Part shown: positions 12,522 through 23,434 of the stretch, piece after piece | How the letters are laid out: each line of letters begins with the position of its first letter | Numbering within the stretch: position 1 is the first letter of the stretch | Origin: Apophysomyces variabilis | Lineage: Eukaryota > Mucoromycota > Mucoromycetes > Mucorales > Mucoraceae | Assembly: GCA_002749535.1 (NCBI GenBank) | Contig: MZZL01000375.1 | Coordinates: forward strand, 62,001 to 126,000 | DNA: 64,000 nt | Reading direction: 5' to 3' | The notes under the pieces: model-generated | Told to the model about the DNA's origin: nothing | The model's input: only the letters and a program-made list of their open reading frames with translations | The model's database searches: none | Made by a program: the position numbers and the translations under genes

Positions 12522-13717
12522 ATGCTTCCTCAGCAGCACGCTTCGCGGCGCACCTCTTCCCATCACTTCCCCACAGAAGATCTCATACCTCTATCCGCTC
12601 ATAATCATCAACAGACAGTGTTCGATGGACTGGAAAGCCAGATCAATGCCGTTGGCGATGCTTTTGCCAAAATGGCAGATCAATTAAACCAATTAAAAGA
12701 AGTAAACGATACCCTTACTCGTTTTAACGAGTCTTTTGGCGCTTTTATGTTTGGTATGGCAACCAATGCAGGCACATTACAATTTCCACAGGTATTTTTA
12801 TACATAAAGACAAAGGACATGGAAAGTGTGCGGGCCTGTGTCGGTTCCACAGCATGAATATCTCATTGCAATTTTTCTAAGGCACCAAACAAAACCTCCT
12901 TTGAACGATACCAAGCCTATCATAAAAATAGGCCATCAACGGGTAAGTCAGGATTGAATGGGATGAATTTGTTGATGAATTACGAACATGATGCCTCTAT
13001 CTGTGGATAGCCGAATCAGGTGCCGTTCCTTCTATTTCTCCTTCTTCGAGAGCGATAGAATCGGATCCCATCAAGTCATCCAGTGGTGTTCATGCAACCA
13101 CGCCAGCCAATACAGCAGCTAGACCCGTCAAAAAGTTCAGGTCAAAGGTGATTATCTGCAACAGAGTTTGCTTAGTTGAGCAACGGATTTACTAAAGACG
13201 GATGAAACATAGATTGATATACGTCAAATCATTGATCGGCTACCCATCAAATTTCGTGAACAAACGGTAACAGTGAAAAGAAAAGGAATAATACGTATTG
13301 AGCTCATTTGCTGTTCGACTTCTTTTCCTAAATAGGAGCCGAATAAAAATATGAGATCTGTCCTTAGGGTCTTGCGCTTAAATCCAGCTGGCCTGTAAGT
13401 TATTTTTTAATTTTTTCACCAGGTAGAAAAGGATCTTGTAGCTAAATCATAAGTAAACAGAAACATGCCAGCCATGGTGGCTGAAGTGAACTTACCCAAA
13501 TATAAGATCACCGAATGCCTGAACGCTTTGGTCCATAGCAAAGATGTAATAAAATACAATCCCAAGGTAAGATGCAGGACATTTTAGAGCTGGTTATGTT
13601 CAGGTCTTTCTGACAAGTTTGTTGCTGTTACTGTAGGGTAAAATCTGTATATATCAATTCGATCCTTCTCGTTACCCATCTACTTCAGCAACATCAACAT
13701 CAGCGGCAGCATCGTAA
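12522..13717 (+). CDS. DAM1: DASH complex subunit Dam1 with long C-terminal extension
   Basis: Subunit of the fungal DASH/Dam1 ring that couples kinetochores to microtubule ends. The Dam1 core starts with FDGLESQINAVGDAFAKM and continues through TLTRFNESFGAFMFGMATNA to FPQAP, matching the family pattern (fission-yeast form FNESFASLLYGLQMNAFCVEFPEAP). About seven exons join in phase. After the core and a Ser/Pro linker comes a segment of about 80 residues (IDIRQIIDRLPIKF.. to ..ICIYQFDPSRYPS). It has a helix-turn-helix-like stretch (MPAMVAEVNLPKYKITECL) followed by two possible strands. The ATG at 12522 is the first Met giving a sensible N-terminus. Stop is TAA at 13715-13717. Family assignment is firm; the nature of the C-terminal domain is inference. 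Confidence 0.85.
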
Positions 13718-14148
13718 TCATCAACTAGCATTAATAAACTCGGAACGTATCCGCGAGCGCAGAGTTATAGATGCGTCTCGGAAACTAAAACGCAAAACAT
13801 TCATCGGATTATGATCGGACGCGATTATGCCCGAAAAATTATCCATCTTGGAGCTTCATACGATCTATAATGCCTTTGCTTTATTTTACTAGCATCATCA
13901 TCAGATGATTGCATTCCAATATCGTTTTGTTTCCCTTTAATGGAACGAAAAGAAGTACTCAATTCGACTGAGTACTTCCCTTCCATATTACAAGGCGGAA
14001 TCTTACAGGCCAAGAGAGGACTGGATATCCATGGAAGAAGGGAAAACAAGATCAGCTTCGGAAACGGTGCCAAATACTAATAAAAGGATTCGATTCTCTT
14101 TTATTGCTAGCAAGCGATTGTGAATGGCATAAAAAAACAGAAACTAAG

Positions 14149-14198
<50 letters not shown>

Positions 14199-14388
14199 GC
14201 CAAGTGTACTCTTGTCACTTGGTAAATGGTCCCATTTTCAATAACCCTCTGTTCGTGAGTTTCGCTTTCTTTTTTTCTTTGCTTTTGCTTTTGCCCTGCC
14301 CGACCAAGAGGGAAGCCATCCGTGCTGTTTGTGCCTTGCCACTCGAACAAACAAAGCGACCAATATCACAAGGTAATTCTTCTTCTTT
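13718..14388. other. Intergenic stretch between convergent DAM1 and UPF3
   Basis: The 3' flanks of two convergent genes. The only notable structure is a 40-bp (AG)n tract at 14153-14192. Open frames here and across the UPF3 Ala/Lys-rich region are low-complexity artefacts. Confidence 0.6.
14153..14192. repeat. (AG)n microsatellite
   Basis: About 20 uninterrupted AG units lie downstream of the UPF3 stop codon, in the shared 3' flank of DAM1 and UPF3. It creates spurious Arg/Glu or Ser/Leu open frames on both strands. Confidence 0.95.
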
Positions 14389-15866
14389 TTACCCAGTCCG
14401 CTTTGTCGAAGATCCACTTGTACTAGTACTCTTCTTATCTTCTTCTCCTGTTTTACGTCCAAGAATTTTGGCGATCTGTTGCTTGCCCTGTAAATTTACT
14501 TGCTTGCTCTTTGCTTCTTTATCTTGGTTTTTCTTTCTCGAACGTCCACCGCCTTCCTTGTTTGACCGACCGCTCGATGCCTTTTCAGTCTTACTGGCAG
14601 GCTCTTTTGTTTCTCCTCCTTCACCACCAGCAGTTCCCGCCGCCGCCGCCGCTGCTGCTGCTGCCGCCGCCTTCTTCTCCTCTTTCTTCTTCTTTCCGCG
14701 TTCTCTACGACTAGGTTTCTTAGTACCTTCCGCTGCTTGTCCACTTGCTTTCGCAGCCGCCTGAGCCTTCTTAGCGCTTGCTTTTGCAATGGCTTTAGAT
14801 GCTTGTGCCTTGGCCTTTAAAGCATCCTTTGCAGCCTTTTGTGCTCGAAGATGCTCCAATAGAGGCGTTGTTTTGGGTTTATTAGCTTGTTCGGCAGCAA
14901 GCGTTTGAGCTACAGAAAAACAAAAGGAATTGGATCAGATCCCATCCAATATTACAAAATGCCTCTTATCCTTTAGAGGAGAAAGGTTACCTGTAACCAG
15001 AGCCAATCTATTTTCAAGTCTCTCAATCTGAGACAGACCATCGTTCGCTTCATTCGGCTCTGCCTCCTTTTTCTCCTCTGCCTTTAACGATTCTAAGAAA
15101 TTCAAATAATCAGGGTCTAACCCATTCTGCACGTTAGATTCAATGTTCCCTAACTTTTAAAGGACGACAAAAACAATATACCATCATCTATCGTTCCTTG
15201 TCGTGCATCTGGGTTCTTGTGTTCCTTTGGTATCTTTTGAAACGGAGCGAATTCTACGACAGCTCGACTCTCGTTGCCTGCAAACATATTCAGAACACAC
15301 AAAAAGATACGATCAATTCAAACTGCCGGTATATGTCGTTTTGGTATTTGTAAGAGAAAAAAACCTTTGTTGTCTAAAAAGATATGTCCGTCAAAACCTC
15401 GATGAAACTCGATCACCGCTTCCATTGTCTTCATATGAAAATAAGCACGAGAAAACACATGCTCTTTTGCTTTGCTATAGGGGGAACCAAAGCAAGTTGA
15501 ATGCTTGATGAATAATTAATATCTCGCAAAGTTGCTCATTTACCTTTTTGCGAGCTTTCCAGGCACATAATATGCAAAATCAACCAATTCATCCGATGTC
15601 CATTGTTTAACAGTGTTCATGAATACATCTTCAGGTAAATTTGGGGGCAATCGTCGTACAACAACTTTGGTTTTCAAAGCTGACTTGCGGGATGCTTGTT
15701 TGGCTTTCTTTTTGGCGCGATCTTTCTTTTTCTTTTTCGTCTTTTCGGCGCTCGATTTAGACTTTTCTTTACTTGCCGCAGTCGATGCAGCCGTTGTAAC
15801 TGGCTTTGGTTGCAGTTCGGAGGACGCATCAGTTTCTGGACTTTGCATTGCTGATGGTGTGCTCAT
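14389..15866 (-). CDS. UPF3: Nonsense-mediated mRNA decay factor Upf3 (Smg4/UPF3 domain)
   Basis: NMD factor linking the exon-junction or terminating-ribosome complex to Upf2/Upf1. The Smg4/UPF3 RNP-like domain begins KTKVVVRRLPPNLPEDVF and continues through SDELVDFAYYVPGK, EHVFSRAYFHMKT and VIEFHRGFDGHIF. The diagnostic VEFAPFQKIPK and the following DARQGTIDDG..DPDYLNFLESL are present. Five or so exons are joined. The C-terminal half is very rich in Ala, Lys and Glu, with a run of about eleven alanines. The ATG at 15866 (MSTPSAMQ) is chosen because the open frame further upstream contains no ATG. Stop is TAA at 14389-14391. The EJC-binding C-terminal motif of animal UPF3B was not recognised. 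Confidence 0.9.
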
Positions 15867-16397
15867 TCTTTTTTGGTACAAGCGCTGTAAAAATCCTAGA
15901 CACAGCGGGCCTTTTCTTTTTATATTAAAGTGACGTAATTTTAAAGCGAAGGCATCATTGAAAATTAGCTTTTGATTTTATATAGACAAATGACAGCTAT
16001 TACTGTAGTGGAGATAATATTAAGTAGGGGCCTTCTTCTTTTTCTAGATCTAACAGGATGAATATATGTATATAAACATTTAACTTCGCTTATGTACACA
16101 ACATTAATAACGTACACTACATTTCGACCACTACATTTTAAAAACAATACTTGATAAATAAAGGTAAGTTTAACTAAGCGAAATGTAATTTAAAATATAA
16201 AGTAAAATCTACTATACTAACTAAAGAATATACAAAAGATTTTTTTGTGTTCTCTTTTAAACTCTATTATATTTTATTTGTTATTATTAAGATATAACAA
16301 TTATATCTTACCTACTATAAATGTTAATTACCACAAAACTTCAGGCTTGCCAATATAATGACACGTCAATATATACCTTGGGTTCGAAAACATGCAA
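15867..16397. other. Intergenic AT-rich stretch before the tRNA gene
   Basis: Strongly AT-rich from about 15960 to 16330 with no credible coding frame. It includes the UPF3 promoter and the 5' flank of tRNA-Gln. Confidence 0.6.
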
Positions 16398-16469
16398 GGT
16401 TTCGTGATGTAAGGGTTAGCATATGAGACTCTGAATCTCATTATCCGAGTTCGAATCTCGGCGAGACCT
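16398..16469 (+). tRNA. tRNA-Gln (anticodon CTG)
   Basis: A full cloverleaf can be folded by eye. The acceptor stem pairs GGTTTCG with CGAGACC, with one G-T pair. The D arm contains GGGTTAGCA. The anticodon arm is TGAGACTCTGAATCTCA with the loop CTCTGAA centred on CTG. The T arm is CCGAGTTCGAATCTCGG. The B box (GTTCGAATC) is intact. No intron and no encoded CCA, as expected for a nuclear gene. A T run follows at once. Confidence 0.93.
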
Positions 16470-16473
16470 TCTC

Positions 16474-16478
16474 TTTTT
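16474..16478 (+). terminator. RNA polymerase III terminator of tRNA-Gln
   Basis: Five consecutive T residues start about 5 nt after the tRNA 3' end, the usual Pol III stop. A longer T run follows at 16482-16487. Confidence 0.75.
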
Positions 16479-16495
16479 GTATTTTTTCGAAATTT

Positions 16496-16819
16496 TGTGG
16501 TGTACTTGATGGTGCGCATATGAGCCGTTGTGGACCTTTTTTTTTTTTTGCTTTGCAAACTGTCGTAGCAGTTTTCCTTGTGCTACCTTTTTGCCTGATT
16601 TGGAGCGCGTCAGTGCTACCTTCCACCATGGTGCGTCAATTGCTCTCAATGTGAGTCATGAACGACTATGGTTACTCAAGAACATAATCCTTCATGACTC
16701 ATTGTCGATCAAGTTATAGAAATAATTCAGTATAAATATCATAGACGCAGAAAGCAATAAAGATCATTCGTTTTATTCTTCATTTCTTTGTTTGTTATAT
16801 CTCTTGCTATTCAACTACA
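16496..16819 (+). mobile_element. Possible solo LTR next to tRNA-Gln
   Basis: A stretch of about 324 bp starting TGTGG and ending CTACA carries LTR-like signals in the right order. These are a pair of AP-1/Gcn4-type sites (TGAGTCA at 16652, TGACTCA at 16695) forming an inverted repeat, TATAAATA at 16731, AATAAA at 16756, then a T-rich stretch. It lies 27 bp downstream of a tRNA gene, a favoured target of several fungal LTR retrotransposons. No target-site duplication was found with these ends, and there is no internal gag/pol, so this remains tentative. Confidence 0.3.
16652..16701. repeat. Inverted repeat with 11-bp perfect arms
   Basis: Arms TGAGTCATGAA (16652-16662) and TTCATGACTCA (16691-16701) are exact reverse complements separated by 28 nt. 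Each arm contains a TGASTCA core, the site bound by bZIP factors of the Gcn4/AP-1 type. This could be a stem-loop or paired enhancer sites inside the possible LTR. Confidence 0.85.
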
Positions 16820-17423
16820 CTTCCGTGGCCATTGATTGGATCAGCCAAAAAGAAGTACGACAAAACTAATAATTGTCAATAGCAAAAGTACGTATATAAC
16901 ATCCTTTACGATTTCTTTTTGGTAATATACTACATTACTTGTTATATTTGTAAGGTATTTTTATTAATATTAGGCATACACATTGAATTGTACTAATATT
17001 TATGCCAATTTAGCCTTGCGCTTTCACTGCTTTGACAGTTGTACGATTTCTTATGGCTTTTTCCGCAAGAAGTCAACTTGGAGATATTAATATCTTAAGT
17101 GAAACGGGCTATAAAAGATTTATCAAAGCTTTAACTGAATTTGCTTCTACAAAGCATTGTTACGATTGTTTGACTTTCTAGGAGATGAGAACGCAGATTT
17201 AACGTGAAAGTCAATCCACCTTCACCTTCTTTTTTAAAATTGCTGTTCAATTTGTTTCTATCTGTGATGCCAGCAATGGAGGAGCCGAAGGTATGAACAC
17301 TTGTGCAACATTTAATATAAAAGCCTATACATCTTGTTTGGTACCGTTTCAATAATATTTTTACAACATCAGAACATTTGTTGTTCGAAAAATAAAACTG
17401 GTATTCTCTTTTTCTCACTCTTT
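16820..17423. other. Intergenic AT-rich stretch, nothing recognised
   Basis: No long open frame with family similarity, no RNA fold and no clear repeat. The right end would be the 5' flank of the unrecognised gene starting near 17424. Confidence 0.5.
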
Positions 17424-18162
17424 ATGATGTACTTTAATCCGATCGTATCGGTATTATTACTTGACCCGGACGGAAAAGTATTATTACGCTGGTCCAACCT
17501 GATATACGAAGAAAGCGGGGCTAACCCACCTGATGCAACGGTTTTTAGAACTTGCGCAGCGCAATTTACGGCCCGAGTCTTGGATTGGGGAGCTCCACAT
17601 TGCAGAGCCCAGCACGAACAACTATACTGTGTGCCACAACTTTTTGCATTTAGAAATTCTTACCAAAGGCAGCAGCGATCAGAACAACCTGCGAGCATCC
17701 GTCGCTTTCCAAATCCATGGTTTCGATGTCATCTTTTCCTTAACACGTTTGTGCCATGATAGGTATACAGTAGTCCCTCGTTAATATGAAGGCTTATGTT
17801 CTCTTTAATGAGTTTGAAGTTAGAGAGGGTTGAAAGTTAACGGGAGTGTCATCTCATGCGAAAATACGCTTGTCACTTCTTTTTCTCGTTGCTTTAGATT
17901 CCTTGAACTTAACTTATCGAGGGATTGAAGTTACCGAGAGTGAAATTAAAGGGTGAGCACTGTATATGCTATGCAGGAAATCGAACAACTTACCTTCCCT
18001 CGCTCCCTGGAAGAGCTGTCAACGTTCATTAGCTTGAGAAACATCCAATTATTATTTACTATCACCCAAGCGCTGTGGCGTCTGTGTCAGGCCATGGATG
18101 ATGAAGATTTCCTGGAAGGAGAAACGTCACCCCCATTCATCGTAGTATTTAACTGTCATTGA
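17424..18162 (+). CDS. Unrecognised protein, interrupted by a MITE-bearing intron
   Basis: A phase-consistent model can be built from three exons. Exon 1 is 17424-17444 (M-M-Y-F-N-P-I). A 70-nt intron has a CTGAT branch-like site. Exon 2 begins KAGLTHLMQRFLELAQRN and runs to ..LTRLCHD at 17762. Intron 2 (17763-18032) contains a pogo-like MITE. Exon 3 continues SLRNIQLLFTITQALWRL and stops at 18160-18162. The product would be about 130 aa with no recognised domain. An alternative is that the open frame 5' of exon 3 (EIEQLTFPRSLEELSTFI) is also coding; that would require a frameshift and make the gene a pseudogene. I do not recognise the protein. Confidence 0.35.
17768..17962. mobile_element. 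MITE, pogo/Tc1-mariner type, with TA duplication
   Basis: A 195-bp element starts CAGTAGTCCCTCGTTAAT, and its right end read in reverse complement is CAGTGCTCACCCTTTAAT (13 of 18 matching). It is flanked on both sides by TA, the target of Tc1/mariner/pogo transposases. CAGTAGTCCC resembles the Tigger/pogo terminal repeat. Subterminal copies of GAGGGRTTGAAGTTA-like sequence occur. It has no coding capacity, so it depends on a transposase elsewhere. Confidence 0.75.
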
Positions 18163-20446
18163 TTGCACGAAAGATCGACATCATTCATGCGTATTGGGAA
18201 TTTGAATGATGAAAAATTCTAGTTTGCCTTTTTCTTTGCATATTGAGTAAACTGGTTACTGTGTGAATGAGCTTGCCTGCTGATTACATACTGGAGCATG
18301 AGCACCCGTCATATGTAGTTGCTGTCCTTCGTTGACGCCGAGGCAGTTGTCAGTATACGAGCAGTTCAAAGAGATTATGTAGTCTATTATACTTTTCAGA
18401 TTTTGCTTCCTTGCCAAGCGTGTCTTCATGGTTTGCTGCGATCATTAGGCATAAAGTTCTGAACTAAGATCAAGGATATTCCTCAAACAAGGAGATGCCA
18501 TGAGTCATATCGCTCTAGGATTATGATTTTGATGTCATGATTAGCTGGAACCCCGAAAGCCTAATGCAAATACGGTATCGATACGAACTTTTTCACAAGT
18601 ACAGAAGACAATATAGGATTAGAGGTCATCAAACGCTTCATCATTTTATATTTCTTGTTTCAGTTTTCTTTTATTATGGGTGTTGTATTAAGATGGATAA
18701 TGGATCAGACACAGAGACTCAAACAAGAGAATACGTCGAGACTGGTGTTTATTCCTGAAAGAAGGATTATGAACTAAGAACCCATGTCTAACGATTAAAG
18801 AATAAATCTTTTGTAACGGAGATCATACATCTGAAACAAGTCCAATTGATGTATGTAAAGGATATGGCTTATGAATCTACCTTAATACACTTTATCAGAA
18901 TACCACAATGGGTTTTCTGGAAATGAGACAAAGAAAACTGAACCAACAGTACATTAAATTTGCTTTCATCAAATTTTATTTTCCAATCATATATATATAT
19001 GTACATATTTTTAGTTTGGCTAAAGCTTTTAGGACATACAATTAAAAACCAATGCAAACAGGGATCAAACAATGTCTGTGCGCGGAGAGTAAATGGACAA
19101 AAGGTGGCTATTTGATCACCGCTTATACAAGCCAATCCGCACACAAGGTCATAAAGATCTATCTATAGCATGCACTGCTGCATGATGTCCCTCCATGAAA
19201 GATCTTTCACTTATATAAGTTCTGCTGTAAGTATACAGAGCCATACAGCAAGACAAACGATAAAAGGTAGAAGAGATGCATATAACGAAGTAGCATCGTT
19301 TATAAGTCACAAATATCGCTCATACAAACGGATTGGTTACAATAATGAATCTCTTTAAAATAGTTGATAAAGTGTATTTCAGCGATAGTTGATGCTAGAA
19401 AGCTATAGATGAAGTAAGGAAAAGACCTAATTCTAACTGAAGGATTACTTGGTATAGATTTCGCAGTTGCAGGAACAATACGAAATTGCGAACCTCCATG
19501 AACAATGGTAATCCACGAAAAAAGATTAAGAAGAACAGACTGCGGGGATTATGTATTTAGGAATGAGGCATTTTTTCTTTATGCTCTATTACTATTTTCT
19601 GATCGAAACCAAAGAAGAATAGGAAACGCATAGTTTCACGTAATCTATCCCAAATGACGTCTGGTCGATAAAACTGAAGGGCTTAATCGATCAAAGAAAT
19701 AGAATTGATTGGCTGCCGGTTTGATCTTATCTCTATCATATGCTTTTCTAAAAAGCAGAAAAAGATTCAGCATGCTACAAAAAACGTAGATTGGCAAACT
19801 TATGTCATACATACATCAGGTTTGATGATCTGTCATACTTGTATATAGGTAAGAAGAGTAAAAGGATCGGGGTAACTCACATAGTAAAATGCATCATGCG
19901 ATAATGTTCTGGTACATGCTTTCCATTTCAGTCTTAGTCAGGAATTTTCTTCTTTAGGCCCTGTGAGACGGGACCCTCTTTTTTTTTTCTCTTATCTGAA
20001 TACAACCATTTCTGCTTGGTTGGCTATGTAGCATCACAGGACAAATAAGTCAGCATGATATCATAACACATCTTAATTTGGCCTAGTGGTGGGGAACGGT
20101 ACCCCACGTCCCCCCAACTTTACCTTTCCTGGAAAGCGTGGGATCTACCAAAAAAAAAAGAACTCAATGTATTACTGGGCAAAGTAAGAAAAGCTTGGGC
20201 CATGTCTTGTTTTCAATCGGCGTCAAAAAAGATTAGAAAGCGAATAGTTTCAAGCTTAGTATTTATTTTTTTTTTTGTACATACAACAAAGAAAAAAAAG
20301 ACACGGAAACAAAATAGGGAAGAGAGGAGAGAGAGAGAGAGGGGGGGGGGAAAGATAGAAGAGCAGATTTCGGTTTTGAAGGTAAGGTTATTAAGGGAAA
20401 GAAGAAGACAAATTGATGGACTGTATGCCATCAAATGAAAGAGAAT
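18163..20446. other. Long gene-poor stretch
   Basis: About 2.3 kb without a supportable gene. Short open frames exist but none is family-like. It contains a short (TA)n-like patch near 18990, T and A runs near 19980 and 20148, a G run at 20341-20350 after a GA-rich patch, and a short GTGGGG/CCCCAC inverted repeat near 20091. The right end is the 3' flank of the P5C reductase gene. Confidence 0.5.
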
Positions 20447-21486
20447 TTAATCTCGTCCAAGTTCTTCAGCTAGTTCACGACCTCGTCTTTCAGCTGCAAA
20501 GACAGCATCACGCATAGTCTGTCGTATGTTGTTGGCTTCTAAGGATTTGATGGCAGCTTCGGTGGTTCCCTTGGGAGAAGTGACCTTTCGTCGTAGTGTG
20601 GCCAAATCATCCTCAGACTGTTGTGCCATTCGAGCAGCTCCGAGACAGGTTTGGACAGTCAGTGCTTTGGCATCTTCCAGAGAAAGACCAGCTTCCATTC
20701 CAGCATTCTCTATTGGAAAATTAATACACAACGTCCCACTAAACCCGCGCTTCTTTTTTTTATTGGGTAAAACTTACGCATTGCTTCCATGATCAAGAAG
20801 AAATAAGCGGGTCCACTTCCGCTGATACCCGTAATCGTATCGATCAGAGACTCGTCCTCAACCCAGCTGATTTCTTTGGCTACAGCATGCATAATACTCT
20901 CTGTCAGCTCACGCTGCTTTGCGTTCACATTATGCGTGGCATAAAGACCAAGGGCACCTTCTCCGTACAACGCAGGTGTGTTTGGCATACAACGGACAAT
21001 GGGTACACGAGTGGCATTGAACCATTTCAACATATCACCCGTTGTAATGCCTGCCGCAATAGAAATAACCAAGACGGAAGGGTTCTTCAGCAAAGTGGGA
21101 GCCAGACTGGTGATAACATGGCGGAGCACTTGAGGTTTCACGGCCAGAATAACCACATCGGCACCTTCGACAGCAGCTTCATTATCAGCATGTCCGGCCA
21201 ATTGGGGATACTTTTGTTGCATGTATTGGCGTCGTTCAGCCAATGGTTCAGAGTAGCGCAAATGGGATCCAGGATGGCCACTTGCATGAAGCCCTCCTAA
21301 AATGGCTTCGGCCATATTACCTCCGCCGATAAAAGAGATGACAGGTCTTGATAAGGCCGATACGAAAAAAGAAGCTTGAACCATAGTATGAACAGATGAT
21401 GGGAAGTGGTTGGATAAGATCTGAAGTCTTTGAATCTTGAAGGCTTTTGTGGCAACAGAAAGCACACTTTGTTGATATCGGAACAT
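20447..21486 (-). CDS. PRO3: Pyrroline-5-carboxylate reductase
   Basis: Last step of proline synthesis: NAD(P)H-dependent reduction of delta-1-pyrroline-5-carboxylate to proline. The Rossmann loop is VISFIGGGNMAEAILGG. Later motifs are DVVILAVKPQVL, VISIAAGI, RCMPNTPALYGEGA and the signature ITGISGSGPAYFF. C-terminal helices (GLSLEDAKALTVQTCLGAARM, TSPKGTTEAAI) follow. Two exons, 21486-20778 and 20709-20447, are joined as ..EAMQNAGMEAG.. . ATG choice is uncertain: 21486 gives a presequence-like extension of about 45 aa, while 21384 (MVQASFFVSALSRP) is closer to the usual start. The TATA box at 21509-21516, only about 25 bp from 21486, favours the shorter form. The gene symbol is the yeast name. 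Confidence 0.93.
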
Positions 21487-21508
21487 TTGGCTTGTGTAAG
21501 ACACAGAG

Positions 21509-21516
21509 TATTTATA
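21509..21516 (-). promoter_or_regulatory. TATA box of the P5C reductase gene
   Basis: TATAAATA reads on the minus strand, 23-30 bp upstream of the first in-frame ATG (21486) and about 125 bp upstream of the second (21384). The spacing suggests transcription begins near or past the first ATG. Confidence 0.5.
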
Positions 21517-21941
21517 CAAATCCGGGGAAAAAATAGTCAGAATCCAAGATTTGGGCCCAAAGCAATAGGAAAACGGTCACGGGTAGACAGGCTATGATGG
21601 TTATCTCTCTCTTTCTCATTCCCTCTCTCTGCAGATGATAATCAGGATATGTCTCATGACCGAGCATCGGTTGCCTTTTACGGCTAGGCAGGTCCCAAAC
21701 CTTTTGTGCATGTCGTCATTTAAAAAACCGTACTCAATAAAATTAGAGAGACAGAGAGAGAGAGGGAGAGAGAAAAAGCGTGGGTAAGGATGGCCCAAAA
21801 ACTAAGGCTACCGAGTCTGCGTGTTACTTCTATATATATATATATATATATATGCTTCTCTGTGTCTTTGTGTGTCTCTGGATAACACAACCTTTCGTGT
21901 TATTTTTTTTATTATTTTACTCATTAGAATGAAACGGCTAT
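21517..21941. other. Intergenic stretch with simple repeats
   Basis: Upstream of the P5C reductase gene and downstream of the phosducin-like gene. It contains CT/GA-rich patches (about 21605-21632 and 21746-21775) and a (TA)n tract. No coding signal. Confidence 0.6.
21831..21853. repeat. (TA)n microsatellite
   Basis: About eleven TA units, followed by a TGTGTCT-rich patch. Likely variable between strains. Confidence 0.9.
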
Positions 21942-23084
21942 TTAGTCTTCATCATCATGATCGTCACTGTTGTAGTGTTCCTCTGCAGGTGGTTCGTATA
22001 AATCATCCTCTGACAAGGCCCCATACCTAAAAAAAGATGATTCCAAAAGGGGAATTTAAGGGGTGTTATGGTATGGGAGGGTTGCATCACGCATGAAGTT
22101 ACCTCAACAATACGTCTTCCACATCTTCTACACTGAACCTGGACCCAGCTTCATCAACGAACCGAACCAAATTGGCCACCAAAATGCCGCTTTTATAAGC
22201 CAAAATCGCAGGTGAGCCGACCAAGTCGAATTCAAGATCGGATGCAGACACCCTAATAAATTTGGCCAATGCGTATTTTTGGGCCAAATCCCGTAAATGT
22301 ACGTCCAATGTTTGACATTGGGGAATCGACTATTCTTTCGTTTGTTGACAATGATCTCTCTCTCTCTCTCTCCACACACATACAGAGGAAAAAAATGAAA
22401 TGTAACACGCTTCTGGTGCTCCTTTCACTTCTCTCTCTCTCTCTTTTTTTTTTGGAACCCCATTTACCTTATCATGCAAATGAATTATAACTGGAACTGT
22501 TCGCCATTCCTTATCGATGGCCATGGCATAGTCTTCGGCTTGAACATCCTCCAGTGTGCCAAACACTCGATGCTGTCTTCTTGTCTCCCGATTGTTCATT
22601 TGCTTCAATTGTGCCAACCGCTTTTCCCGATACTGTTGCAGCATCTCATCGTCTTCCAATAGCTCCTCGTCACTGTCTTCTTTTTTGTGCTCCAGTACAA
22701 GTTCCATCTGTGCATGGGCTTGATCTTCTAGGTATGTGGTCGTTGTCATTGCTTTGGCGAGCATACGTGCATTGTATTCTGAACGTGCTTTTTGTTGTGC
22801 ATCCTCTTTTACTTGTTGATAAAACGCATGATCGGCGATCACTCCTTTGGGCCCAGTTTGTCGACCATTTTGCCGTACTGGCATAATGGGGGCCTCTGGA
22901 AACGAACCCTAACTCATCCTATGAGTAAGATATACAAAGTAAGATCGGCAAAGGGTCCATTTACTTGCGAATCATCATCGTCGCGATCCGATCCTTCTGC
23001 ATCGGCAGCTTGTCGATGTTTGTCGATAGGAGCTTCCTCATCCAATGAAGTATTCTGTAGTTGAGCCCAAAGAGCGTCTTCCAT
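21942..23084 (-). CDS. Phosducin-like protein (PhLP2/Plp1 type)
   Basis: Thioredoxin-fold co-chaperone for the cytosolic chaperonin CCT, acting in tubulin/actin folding or G-beta-gamma assembly. Exon 1 starts MEDALWAQLQNTSLDEEAP at 23084. An acidic stretch is then spliced to APIMPVRQNGRQTGPKGVI. The helical N-domain includes YREKRLAQLKQM and the thioredoxin domain begins VPVIIHLHDK. After an intron containing CT repeats it continues SIPQCQTLDVHLRDLAQKY and VGSPAILAYKSG. The last exon ends in an acidic tail, with TAA at 21942-21944. The protein is PhLP2/VIAF-like rather than PhLP1, judged by the VIIHLHDKSIPQC motif. It is divergent from ARF6, about 350 bp apart. Confidence 0.87.
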
Positions 23085-23434
23085 ACTGTAAATAAAGGTA
23101 AGGTAAAAGGAAAAGCAAAAAGAGTATGGAAAGAGAGATGGGTGATGGTCTTTCTCTCTCTCTCTTTCTCTCTTGTACTTGCAGGAGAAGGGTCACTTCC
23201 CCCGCTTTCTTCGATTGGTTGCTGTCGGGAACGGAAAAAAAAAGGTCGACTGTGTCTGGGCGTGCGGAGGGGCTGAAACACGCGTGGGCTCTTTTCCTCT
23301 TTATATATATCACTCTTTTCCTTCTACCGATAGCATACGCTTTCCCCTTTTCCGCTCTTTTGATCGATTTCTCTTTTTCTATTTCTCTTTTTCTTCGTCG
23401 CTACACTTATTCCTTCATTTTCATATTGTTCATC
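23085..23434. promoter_or_regulatory. Shared divergent promoter region of the phosducin-like gene and ARF6
   Basis: 350 bp between two divergent start codons. It holds a CT-rich tract (about 23150-23172), TATATATA near 23303 on the ARF6 side, and a pyrimidine-rich segment before the ARF6 ATG. The TTTACAG just before the phosducin-like ATG looks like a splice acceptor, so that gene may have a 5'-UTR intron. Confidence 0.4.

Noticed and set aside
14120..14764. Long plus-strand open frame with an Arg/Glu run and a Leu/Ala/Ser-rich body
   Set aside because: It is the antisense shadow of the UPF3 C-terminal Ala/Lys region plus the (AG)n microsatellite; UPF3 on the minus strand explains the sequence.
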